The notes beneath the pieces were generated by a model that was given only the letters and a program-made list of their open reading frames with translations, did no database searches and had not been told where the DNA came from. Below, piece by piece: positions 19,732 to 27,383 of a DNA stretch of 64,000 bases. The stretch is from contig NZ_JMIT01000001.1 of NCBI RefSeq assembly GCF_000731675.1, positions 436,712 through 500,711 of the forward strand, given 5' to 3'. The stretch comes from Pseudomonas capeferrum (GTDB taxonomy: Bacteria > Pseudomonadota > Gammaproteobacteria > Pseudomonadales > Pseudomonadaceae). Position numbers and translations under genes: made by a program. Position 1 is the first letter of the stretch; each line of letters begins with the position of its first letter.

Positions 19732-20241
19732 ATGTCCTGCGCTGACCCCTCCCTGCAAAAAACCGTGCACACGCTCTACGCCGAGCACCATCCCTGGCTG
19801 TGTGGGTGGCTGCGCAACAAGCTCGGTTGTGTCGAGCATGCCGCAGACCTGGCCCAGGACACCTTCATCCGCGTGCTGACCCTGCGCAAGGCGGCCGAGC
19901 TGCGTGAACCACGGGCCTATCTGAGCAGTATCGCGCGCAGCCTGATGATCGACATGTTCCGGCGTCGGGCCGTTGAGCAGGCCTACCTGGAAACGCTGGC
20001 CGCCCGCCCCGAGCAGTTCGAGGTTTCGCCCGAGGCGCGCACGTTGATCATCGAAGCGTTGCTGGAGATCGATCGCCTGCTCGACGGCCTGGGCGCCCGC
20101 ACCCGTGAAATCTTCCTGATGGCGCAACTCGATGGGCTGAGTTATGTCGAGATCGGGCGGCGGCTGGACGTTTCGGTCACCACCGTCAAGAAGCACGCCG
20201 TGCGTGCGCTGACCCATTGCCTGATGCTGGCCGAGGACTGA
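19732..20241 (+). CDS. FecI-type ECF sigma factor (iron-starvation sigma)
   Basis: A 169-residue ECF sigma factor. Region 2 spans about residues 10-80 (LAQDTFIRVLTLRK, YLSSIARSLMIDMFRRR) and region 4 about residues 110-165 (LDGLSYVEIGRRLDVSVTTVKKH). It should direct RNA polymerase to the receptor gene at 21714 when the receptor signals ligand binding through the anti-sigma encoded next. The ATG at 19732 is chosen over a TTG five codons earlier. It is separated from the anti-sigma gene by 3 bp. A Fur-like box upstream indicates iron control. Confidence 0.9.
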   Translation: MSCADPSLQKTVHTLYAEHHPWLCGWLRNKLGCVEHAADLAQDTFIRVLTLRKAAELREPRAYLSSIARSLMIDMFRRRAVEQAYLETLAARPEQFEVSPEARTLIIEALLEIDRLLDGLGARTREIFLMAQLDGLSYVEIGRRLDVSVTTVKKHAVRALTHCLMLAED

Positions 20242-20244
20242 ACC

Positions 20245-21192
20245 GTGGCCGAGGCTCAGCCCCTGGACCGGCGTGTGCTCGAAGCCGCTGCGCGCTGGTA
20301 TGTCGAGTTGCGTTGCGATGCGGATGAAACCACGCGCGCGGCGCACCAGCGCTGGTTGCACAGCCATCCTCTGCACCTGCAGGCCTGGGAACGCCTGGCG
20401 CGCCTGCAGGGCACGTTCGAGCAGGTGGCACCGGGCATCGCCCGCCCGACCCTGAGCAGTGCCAGGGCCAAGCGCCGCGAGGTGCTCAAGGTGATGTCGA
20501 TCGTGCTGGCTGCGGGCGGGGCAGGGGGGCTGGCCTGGAACGAGGGGGGCGTTGCGCGGTTGATGGCCGACCAGCGCACAGGGGTTGGCGAGCGCCGTTC
20601 GCTGCGCTTGCAGGATGGCAGCCGCTTGCAGTTGAACACGGCCACGGCGGTGGATATCCGCTACAGCGCCCAATGGCGAGCATTGCACCTGTTGGGCGGT
20701 GAGATAGCGGTGGAAACTGCCCGCGACGAGCAGGCCCGAGCGTTCATCGTGCATACCGATCAAGGCAGCATCCGTGCCCTGGGCACCCGGTTCACCGTGC
20801 GCAGCGATGCCGATAGCACCCGGGTTTGTGTGCTGGAGCATGCCGTGGAGGTGCGCAGCGCGCATGCGTTGGCCGCAACGCGCGTCGAGGCCGGCCAGCA
20901 ACTGAGTTTTCGCGCCGATGGCGTAGGGCTGGTGCAGCCCGCCACCGCGCTGCCTGACGCCTGGACCCGCGACATGCTGCTGGTGGATGACTGGCGCCTT
21001 GGCGATGTTGTCAGCGAATTGCAACGCTATCGGCCTGGGCACCTTGGGTGTGATGAGGCGGTCAGTGAGCTGCGGCTGTCTGGGGCTTTTCATTTGGGCA
21101 ATATCGACACTGTGCTGGATAACCTCACGACTACCTTGCCGGTGCGTGTTCGTCGGTTCAGCCGTTATTGGGCGCGTGTTGAGGCGGTTTGA
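20245..21192 (+). CDS. FecR-type anti-sigma regulator
   Basis: A 315-residue single-pass regulator. The cytoplasmic N-terminal DUF4880 domain (ARWYVELRCDADETTRAAHQ) is followed by a membrane segment at about residues 87-105 (VMSIVLAAGGAGGLAWNEG) and the periplasmic FecR domain (LADQ-like MADQRTGVGERRSLRLQDGS, GSIRALGTRFTVR). It relays the receptor signal to the sigma factor at 19732. The start is GTG at 20245, 3 bp after the sigma stop. A 520-bp repeat-bearing gap separates it from its receptor gene. Confidence 0.9.
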   Translation: MAEAQPLDRRVLEAAARWYVELRCDADETTRAAHQRWLHSHPLHLQAWERLARLQGTFEQVAPGIARPTLSSARAKRREVLKVMSIVLAAGGAGGLAWNEGGVARLMADQRTGVGERRSLRLQDGSRLQLNTATAVDIRYSAQWRALHLLGGEIAVETARDEQARAFIVHTDQGSIRALGTRFTVRSDADSTRVCVLEHAVEVRSAHALAATRVEAGQQLSFRADGVGLVQPATALPDAWTRDMLLVDDWRLGDVVSELQRYRPGHLGCDEAVSELRLSGAFHLGNIDTVLDNLTTTLPVRVRRFSRYWARVEAV

Positions 21193-21713
21193 GGGTGAGG
21201 GTATTGAGGGGGTGCCATGTGTTTGCCACGACATTTTCAGCGCCTATGAGATCGAGCGCGGCAGGTGCCAGGCTTGGCATTTTCAGCGCCTATGAGATCG
21301 AGCGCCGCCCGCGCGGCGCATCGCGACGCAAGGCCGCTCCTACATTTGTTTCGGGCCAATTAGTCCTGGGGGATTGGCGCGCGGCCCCTTGGTGCCCCCC
21401 TCAATATCGCGTCGTACAAACAAGGCGGTCGCGCGCAAATGCCACTGGCCTCACTGGCCCGAAATAAATGTAGGAGCGGCCTTGCGTCGCGATGCGCCGC
21501 GCGGGCGGCGCTCGATCTCATAGGCGCTGAAAATGCCGTGGCAAACACAGGGTCGCCTCTACCCATCTCCCAACCAGAAAATCGCAACCAAGCCCATTCC
21601 ATAAACGCGCCCTTTTTTACATAAGGGGGGTTACCGATTCCGATTCTCATTCGACTTGTAAGTAGAGGCGCCTCTGACGCCATAAAAAACTGCCGCAGGG
21701 CGAAAGGAATACC
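21193..21713. other. Gap between anti-sigma and receptor genes
   Basis: No gene is seen. Positions 21218-21549 are filled by a REP composite element, listed next. Between 21550 and the receptor ATG lies a weak Fur-like match at about 21636-21654 (GATTCTCATT core, about 11 of 19 positions). An AAAGGA ribosome site stands just before 21714. Confidence 0.6.
21218..21549. repeat. REP-type composite palindromic element, copy A
   Basis: Arms at 21278-21358 and 21455-21535 are inverted repeats of 81 bp with one mismatch. They contain the Pseudomonas REP-like core (GGCCGCTCCTACA) and the outer tag TTTTCAGCGCCTATGAGATC. The outer tag is duplicated on the left (21233-21259), and an outermost dyad TGTGTTTGCCACG pairs 21218-21230 with 21537-21549. 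The 96-bp centre contains CAATATCGCGTCGTACAAAC, which recurs in copy C at 55946-56238 in the opposite orientation. It carries no gene. Confidence 0.85.
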
Positions 21714-24191
21714 ATGCTCCCCACAGACACTCGCACCCCCGTCATCCTCATCAACGCCGCCAAAACCGCACTGGCCCGCTCAGTCCATCGCGCACTGTTC
21801 AGCATCACCCTGGCGACCCCGCTGGCTGCGGTGATGATTGCCCAGCCCGCCGTCGCCCAGGCCCGCGCCGATGCCGCGTTCGACATCCCGGCCGGCCCGC
21901 TGGGCTCGGCGCTCACCCAGTTCGCGGCAGCGGCAGGGGTGACGGTCTCCTTCGAGCCGTCCTACGTCCAATCGCTGAGCTCGCCGGGCCTGCATGGCCG
22001 CTACAGTGCCGAGGCCGGCCTGCGCCAACTGCTCGTGGGCAGCAAATTGCAGGTGCTGCGCCAGGCCAATGGCAGCTACTCGCTGCTGCCCATGGTCGGC
22101 GATGCCTCGACGCTGCAACTGGACAGCACCAGCATTACCGGCACCGCCGTGGAATCGGCCTATGGCCCGGTAAACGGCTATGTCGCCACCCGCAGTGCGA
22201 CAGGCACCAAGACCGATACACCGATCCTGGAAATACCCCAGGCCATCAACGTGATCACCGCCGACCAGGTGCAGGCCCAGGGCGCACGCAACCTGACCCA
22301 GGCACTGCGCTACACGCCGGGGCTGGCCACGGGCGGCTTCACCGACCGCAACACCATTGCCGACGAAATCACCAGCCGTGGCTTTGCCCCGACCCCGCTG
22401 TACCTGGACGGCGCATACGTGCCGTATGCCGGCAGCCTGGGCGGTGCACCGCAGATCGACCCCTACACCCTGGAGCGCATCGAGGTGCTCAAAGGCCCCT
22501 CGTCGGTGCTCTATGGGCAAAACCAGCCGGGCGGGCTGATCAACATGGTTTCCAAGCGCCCGACCCGCGAACAGCGTAGCCAGGTCAAGCTGGGCGCCGG
22601 CAGCTACAACCGCGCCAACGGTGCTTTCGACACCAGCGGCCCCTTGGATGAGCAGGGCGAGTTTACCTATCGCCTGGTCGGTGTTGCCAACAAGGGCAAC
22701 GAACAGGTGGCCCACGCCCATAGCGAACGCCTGCTGCTGGCACCCAGCCTGACCTGGTCGCCGAACGAGGACACCTCCTTCACCGTGCTGGCGCAGGTGC
22801 AGCGTGACGATGGCGCTGCCGATTACCAGTCGCTGCCGATGATCGGCTCGCTCAAGCGTGGCCCGACGGGCCAGCACATCGACCGCGACTTCTTCTCGGG
22901 CGACTCGCACTACAACGATTACAAGCGCAACCAGTACATCTTCGGCTATGACTTCACTCACCGCTTCAGCGATGACCTGGCCGTGCGTTCGACGGCGCGT
23001 TACACCGATGTGCGGGATCGCTACAAAGGGTTCTACCTGCGCAGCTTCGTCTCGGACGGCGACAGCGTCGATTACACCCGGGCCAACCGGGTCAAGCTCG
23101 ACTGGCGCCAGCACAATATCGCCTACACCCTCGATAACAACCTGGAATACAAGTTCAACACCGGCGCGCTGCAGCACACCACGCTCGCGGGTGTGGACTA
23201 CCGCCACTTCTCGCGCAAATACGATGGCTACAACGCCTACAACGTGTTGCCGGTCGACCTGTATGGCAAGAACAACTACGACACCAGCAGCGTGACCCCG
23301 GTGCTGGACACCCAATGGGACAACACGGTTCGCCAGACCGGTGTGTACGTGCAGGACCAGATCAAGCTGGACCAGTGGATCCTGACCGTGGGCGGCCGCC
23401 AGGACTGGGCCGAAATCGACAACAAGGACCTGCTGGCCAAGAGCATCGCCTCACAGCGTGACAACAAGTTCACCGGCCGTATCGGCCTGACCTACGTCAC
23501 CGAGTTTGGTCTGGCGCCTTACGTCAGCTATTCGCAGTCGTTCTTGCCGACGCTGGGCACGGACTCCGCGGGCAAGTCGTTTGAACCGACCGAGGGTGAA
23601 CAGTACGAAGTGGGGGTGAAGTACCAGCCGGCCGAGGGCACATTGCTGACCGCCTCGGTGTTCCAGGTCACGCAGAAGAATGTGCTTACCCAGGACGACG
23701 ACAACCCCCAGTACCAGGCGCAGGATGGCGAGGTGCGTTCGCGCGGCATTGAACTGGAGCTCAAGTCCACCCTCGACAATATCGATGTGCTGGCCGCTGC
23801 AACCTACATCGACTCGTTCTATACCAAGAGCAACTATGGCGACCAGGGTAACCGCAGCGAATCGCAAGCGCCGGTTTCGGCCTCGCTGTGGGTGGATTAC
23901 CACTTCACCCAGGCCATGCTCAATGGCCTGACATTCGGCGCAGGCGCACGCTACACCGGCCGCAAACCGGGTGATTCGTCCAACTCGTTCGACGTACCGG
24001 CGTATGCGGTGTACGACGCCACCGTCAGCTACGACATGGGCAAACTCGACCCAAGCCTGCGCGGCCTGCAGGCCAGCGTGAACGTGCAGAACATCTTCGA
24101 CCGCGAGTACGTGTCGGACTGCAACTATGCGTTCGGTTGCTACTATGGCCAGGAGCGCGTGGCCTCGGTGGAGATGACCTACGATTGGTGA
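21714..24191 (+). CDS. TonB-dependent siderophore receptor with STN signalling domain
   Basis: An 825-residue receptor. It has a signal peptide of about 48 residues, then an STN (secretin/TonB short N-terminal) domain at about residues 55-130 (FDIPAGPLGSALTQFAAAAG), a plug (TDTPILEIPQAINVITADQV, VLYGQNQPGGLINMVSKRP) and a 22-strand barrel ending in W. The STN domain contacts the FecR-type anti-sigma encoded upstream, so this receptor both imports ferric siderophore and triggers its own synthesis. Plug and barrel resemble hydroxamate receptors (FhuE/FoxA group); the exact ligand is unknown. The ATG at 21714 follows an AAAGGA. Confidence 0.9.
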   Translation: MLPTDTRTPVILINAAKTALARSVHRALFSITLATPLAAVMIAQPAVAQARADAAFDIPAGPLGSALTQFAAAAGVTVSFEPSYVQSLSSPGLHGRYSAEAGLRQLLVGSKLQVLRQANGSYSLLPMVGDASTLQLDSTSITGTAVESAYGPVNGYVATRSATGTKTDTPILEIPQAINVITADQVQAQGARNLTQALRYTPGLATGGFTDRNTIADEITSRGFAPTPLYLDGAYVPYAGSLGGAPQIDPYTLERIEVLKGPSSVLYGQNQPGGLINMVSKRPTREQRSQVKLGAGSYNRANGAFDTSGPLDEQGEFTYRLVGVANKGNEQVAHAHSERLLLAPSLTWSPNEDTSFTVLAQVQRDDGAADYQSLPMIGSLKRGPTGQHIDRDFFSGDSHYNDYKRNQYIFGYDFTHRFSDDLAVRSTARYTDVRDRYKGFYLRSFVSDGDSVDYTRANRVKLDWRQHNIAYTLDNNLEYKFNTGALQHTTLAGVDYRHFSRKYDGYNAYNVLPVDLYGKNNYDTSSVTPVLDTQWDNTVRQTGVYVQDQIKLDQWILTVGGRQDWAEIDNKDLLAKSIASQRDNKFTGRIGLTYVTEFGLAPYVSYSQSFLPTLGTDSAGKSFEPTEGEQYEVGVKYQPAEGTLLTASVFQVTQKNVLTQDDDNPQYQAQDGEVRSRGIELELKSTLDNIDVLAAATYIDSFYTKSNYGDQGNRSESQAPVSASLWVDYHFTQAMLNGLTFGAGARYTGRKPGDSSNSFDVPAYAVYDATVSYDMGKLDPSLRGLQASVNVQNIFDREYVSDCNYAFGCYYGQERVASVEMTYDW

Positions 24192-24202
24192 CCGGCGCGA
24201 TT

Positions 24203-24643
24203 TCAGGAGAGGAATTTGACAAAGATGAGCTCTGGATCACCGTCATCCAGGTTGTCGATCTGCCCACTCCTGATGAAGCCGAGTTGAGCCAGCACACCCT
24301 GCATCGGCGCATTTGAAGCATTGGTTGACGTGAACAGCTTGCCACCCCGGCACTGCGACTCCAGTGCGCGCATGATGGCCGCCGCGATACCGCGGCGGCG
24401 TGCCGATTCCTTCACCACGACCAGCGCAATGAACGGTTGATCGAAGAAGGTATCGTTGAGCACGCCATACCCTGTCAGCTGCGATGTATCGTGCGCGTCG
24501 GCGGCCACCCAGCACTGGCCGCAGGTGACTGCGTGTGCAATGAATGTTTGCCGTTGCCGATCACCCCGAGCGATCGCGTCCAGCGCAAAAAGCGCCTCGA
24601 CGTCCTCGGGCTGGGCGAGTCGTATGGTTGATCGCAAGTCCAT
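24203..24643 (-). CDS. GNAT-family N-acetyltransferase
   Basis: A 146-residue acetyltransferase. The acetyl-CoA loop is VVVKESARRRGIAAAIM (RxxGxA pattern), preceded by PFIALVVV strand 4. The substrate is unknown. It converges with the receptor gene, 11 bp from its stop. Its ATG at 24643 follows GAGGTG. The upstream region (24644-24862) has a repeated ATACGATGCA motif that may regulate it. Confidence 0.82.
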   Translation of the reverse strand: MDLRSTIRLAQPEDVEALFALDAIARGDRQRQTFIAHAVTCGQCWVAADAHDTSQLTGYGVLNDTFFDQPFIALVVVKESARRRGIAAAIMRALESQCRGGKLFTSTNASNAPMQGVLAQLGFIRSGQIDNLDDGDPELIFVKFLS

Positions 24644-24702
24644 TTTTGTTCACCTCTACGCGTGCGTGCGCGATGTAAAAACTGCAGGTTCTTATGAATC
24701 AA

Positions 24703-24752
24703 ATACGATGCATATAAGGCAGTTTTCAGAAAAATGCACCGTATACGATGCA
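24703..24752. promoter_or_regulatory. Direct repeat ATACGATGCA upstream of the GNAT gene
   Basis: ATACGATGCA occurs at 24703-24712 and again at 24743-24752, exactly 40 bp apart (about four helical turns), in an AT-rich segment. A CGATGC/GCATCG dyad follows at once. It may be a pair of operator sites; the regulator is unknown. Confidence 0.35.
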
Positions 24753-24785
24753 GGGCGCATCGTCGGTAGCCTCGATGAGGGTAGA

Positions 24786-24820
24786 GCGCCCGTGCTATCA
24801 ACAAACCCCAGCACGGGCGC
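24786..24820. terminator. 11-bp hairpin between GNAT and isochorismatase-like genes
   Basis: GCGCCCGTGCT (24786-24796) pairs perfectly with AGCACGGGCGC (24810-24820) around a 13-nt loop. It lies 42 bp before the ATG at 24863. It could be a leader hairpin or an insulator; there is no U tract. Confidence 0.4.
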
Positions 24821-24862
24821 CACGTTATACTTGGCGCCTTTTGCCCGTGGCCGGAGAGCCCT

Positions 24863-25342
24863 ATGCGCCAGGTTTTGCTTATCGTCGATGTTCAATCCAC
24901 CTTCAGCCCGCCCGAATGGTTGGTAGACGGTTTGCGGCGGTTGTCGGCGAACATCCCGACCGTCGCCTCGGTCGAGCTGCACGATGAGCAGATCACGCCG
25001 TTTCAGCGCCAGCTTGGCTGGCACCCGGCGGCCGAGGACGAGAGCCTGATCGAGGCGGACCAGGTGTTCGTCAAGCATGGCTACGGGCAGACCGTCGAAA
25101 CGCTCGAGTACATCAAGCAGCTGGGCGTGGAGCGGGTACTGGTGTGTGGCATGCAAACCGAAACCTGCGTGCTTGCCGCTGGCTTCGCCCTGTTCGATGC
25201 AGGGCTGGCGCCTACGCTGGTGACCGACATGACGGTAGGGTCATCGCTGGACAGGTCCGGCCAGTTGGGCATCGACCTGTGGAAGCATCACTTTGGCCAA
25301 GTGACGACCGCTGCTGAAGTGCTGGCCTCGCTGCACGGGTGA
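24863..25342 (+). CDS. Isochorismatase-like cysteine hydrolase
   Basis: A 159-residue cytosolic hydrolase of the isochorismatase/nicotinamidase fold. The catalytic triad is visible as Asp9 (LLIVDVQ), Lys71 (VFVKHGYG) and Cys102 (MQTETCVLAAG). The family cleaves amides or vinyl ethers; the lack of metal-site histidines typical of nicotinamidases makes the substrate open. It stands alone between the GNAT and a Fur-box-associated gene. GGAG occurs upstream of the ATG. Confidence 0.83.
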   Translation: MRQVLLIVDVQSTFSPPEWLVDGLRRLSANIPTVASVELHDEQITPFQRQLGWHPAAEDESLIEADQVFVKHGYGQTVETLEYIKQLGVERVLVCGMQTETCVLAAGFALFDAGLAPTLVTDMTVGSSLDRSGQLGIDLWKHHFGQVTTAAEVLASLHG

Positions 25343-25386
25343 GGGCAAAAGGCGCTAGCGGTGCTATCATTTTGCCATCGGCATTC

Positions 25387-25405
25387 GTCAATGAGTATCA
25401 TTGTC
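25387..25405. promoter_or_regulatory. Fur-box-like site upstream of the DUF3857 gene
   Basis: The core CAATGAGTATCATTG is a perfect dyad, and 14 of 19 positions match the classical Fur consensus by eye. It lies 44 bp upstream of the ATG at 25449, so iron repression of that gene is likely. Confidence 0.6.
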
Positions 25406-25448
25406 GATTGATGGCAACTTTGATACACCTGGATCGAGAAGGAACTCC

Positions 25449-27299
25449 ATGCTGAAAAAGTCTTACCTTGTGGCTGTGCTGCTGCCGGTTGCCATGAATT
25501 GGTGCGCCCTGGCGCACGCCTTCACCGACGGCACCGACCACTCCGCGACCCTGGAAAAGGTCGAGCAGACCTTCGTGGTGCAGATGGATGGCAGTAATCG
25601 TCTGGATGTCGACAGTGTGCTGTTGATCAACGAGGAGCGCGCGATCAAGGCCAGTGCCCAGCGCCCGGTGAGTTACAACCGGTCGCTGGAAACCCTGGAT
25701 GTGATCGAGGCGTACACGCAAAAGCCCGATGGGCGCAAGGTGATGGTGGACGCCGCGCACATCAAGGAGCAGCAGGAGCAGGCATCCGCGCAGGCGCCGA
25801 TGTTTCAGGACAGCGTCAACAAGGTGATCATCTTCCCTGAGGTTGCGGTGGGGGACCGTCTGGTGCTGCGTTATCAGCGCAACCGCTTCACGCCGCTGTT
25901 CCCTGGCCAGTTCGAAGACATCACCGTGCCGGAATTCCACCCGGTCGGGCAGTTCACGCTCATCTATGACATGCCTGAGGGCCTGCCCCTGCAGGCTGAT
26001 GCGCGCAACTTCAAGGCGTCGCTGCCGGCGGCTGCGCCAGGGCGCAAGGTCTATCGCTGGGATTACGTGCCGGCGGACCGTGCGCGGATCGAGGCGAGTG
26101 CGGTGTCCTACCTGGACTACGGGCACTACCTGGCGGTGTCGACATTCACCGATTTCAAAGCGTTCGCCCAGGCCTACCAGGCACGCGCCAAGGTCGAGGT
26201 CACGGCACCGATCCGCGAACTGGCGCAACGCCTCACGGCCCATTTGCCCACCACGCGGGAAAAGGCACTGACGCTCAGTGACTGGGTGCGTGAAAACATC
26301 CGTTATGTCGCCGTGTATGTCGGCGCTGGCGGGGTAGTGCCGCACGCGGCGCAAACCGTGCTGGACAACCGTTACGGTGACTGCAAGGACCATGTTGCCC
26401 TGCTTGAGGCGCTGCTGACGGCGGCGGGGATCAAAAGCACGCCGGCCCTGATCAACCTGGGCAACGCCTACGTGTTCCCCAAGGTGCCCGCGCTGGGGGT
26501 GTTGAACCATGTGATCACCTATGTGCCGAGCCTGGACCTGTACCTGGACTCCACCGACCCGTCGATCGCCGCAGGCTACCTGCCGTTGGCCGTGTTGAAC
26601 AAGCGGGTGCTGCTGACCGCGACGGGTGAGTTCGGGCGAACCCCGGCCATCCAGCTCAACAAGGTTTCCAGTGACTTGCAGTTCAAGGTCAAGGGCGATG
26701 GTGGCGCAGACTTCACCCACGTCGCGACCGTGCAAGGCTGGGCCAGCGAGGTCAGCCGCTACGGTGTGAAATCGATGAAACCGGCGGACCGCGACCTGCT
26801 CGTCGAAAAGGTACTCGGTGCCTATGGGCAGCGTGGCAGCGGTACCTTCGAGGTGCGCCCGAGCAACGCCAATGGCGACTTTGTCAGCGCCGTCGATGGG
26901 CGCACGGAAAACCTCGTCAACCTGCCAGGGCCTGTGGGCATGGTGGCTTTGAGCAGCCTGGCGGGGGGTATCTCACAGAACGTCTACAGCTTTGCCATGG
27001 AGAAGGAACGCAGCCAGCGCTTCGTGTGCATTTCCAATGACACCGTGGAAAAGTCGCGCTTCGAATTCCCGCCTGAGGTCAGTGTGCTGGCGATCCCCAA
27101 ACAAGTGCGTCTGCAGGACGCCAACGTTGAGTACAGCGCGCAGTATGCCCAGGAGGGCAATGCCGTAGTGATCGAGCGGCATTTCAAGTTCAGCCGCCCG
27201 GATGTGGTCTGCTCACCTGAAGATTTTGCCGCCATGAAGCCGGCCATCGAGGCGATGGTCAGGGACCTGCAGAGCCAGATCATCGTACAGGCCAGCTAG
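25449..27299 (+). CDS. Secreted DUF3857 / transglutaminase-like domain protein
   Basis: A 616-residue periplasmic or surface protein with a signal peptide ending near ALAHA. The N-terminal DUF3857 domain covers about residues 40-220 and is followed by a transglutaminase-like core. Its likely catalytic triad is Cys312 in RYGDCKDH, His in LNHVITYVP and Asp in LYLDSTD. Such proteins are thought to act as cysteine proteases or amide-forming enzymes, but few have been studied. It lies between two siderophore-signalling modules and has a Fur-box-like site, so it may be made under iron limitation. AAGGA precedes the ATG. Confidence 0.8.
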   Translation: MLKKSYLVAVLLPVAMNWCALAHAFTDGTDHSATLEKVEQTFVVQMDGSNRLDVDSVLLINEERAIKASAQRPVSYNRSLETLDVIEAYTQKPDGRKVMVDAAHIKEQQEQASAQAPMFQDSVNKVIIFPEVAVGDRLVLRYQRNRFTPLFPGQFEDITVPEFHPVGQFTLIYDMPEGLPLQADARNFKASLPAAAPGRKVYRWDYVPADRARIEASAVSYLDYGHYLAVSTFTDFKAFAQAYQARAKVEVTAPIRELAQRLTAHLPTTREKALTLSDWVRENIRYVAVYVGAGGVVPHAAQTVLDNRYGDCKDHVALLEALLTAAGIKSTPALINLGNAYVFPKVPALGVLNHVITYVPSLDLYLDSTDPSIAAGYLPLAVLNKRVLLTATGEFGRTPAIQLNKVSSDLQFKVKGDGGADFTHVATVQGWASEVSRYGVKSMKPADRDLLVEKVLGAYGQRGSGTFEVRPSNANGDFVSAVDGRTENLVNLPGPVGMVALSSLAGGISQNVYSFAMEKERSQRFVCISNDTVEKSRFEFPPEVSVLAIPKQVRLQDANVEYSAQYAQEGNAVVIERHFKFSRPDVVCSPEDFAAMKPAIEAMVRDLQSQIIVQAS

Positions 27300-27314
27300 C
27301 CCGATCTGGCCGCC

Positions 27315-27372
27315 CCTGCAGCGCCCCTCATGGATCAATGCGTAGCCATTGATTCATGAGGGGCGCTGCAGG
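27315..27372. terminator. Bidirectional terminator, 26-bp stem
   Basis: Arms 27315-27340 and 27347-27372 are inverted repeats with a single mismatch and a 6-nt loop (CGTAGC). It sits exactly between convergent stop codons at 27299 and 27384, so it should terminate transcription from both sides although U tracts are absent. Confidence 0.7.
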
Positions 27373-27383
27373 TGGGGGCTTGC

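Noticed and set aside
21278..21535. Long inverted repeat considered as an insertion sequence
   Set aside because: Only about 96 bp lie between the arms, with no transposase frame; better explained as a REP composite element.
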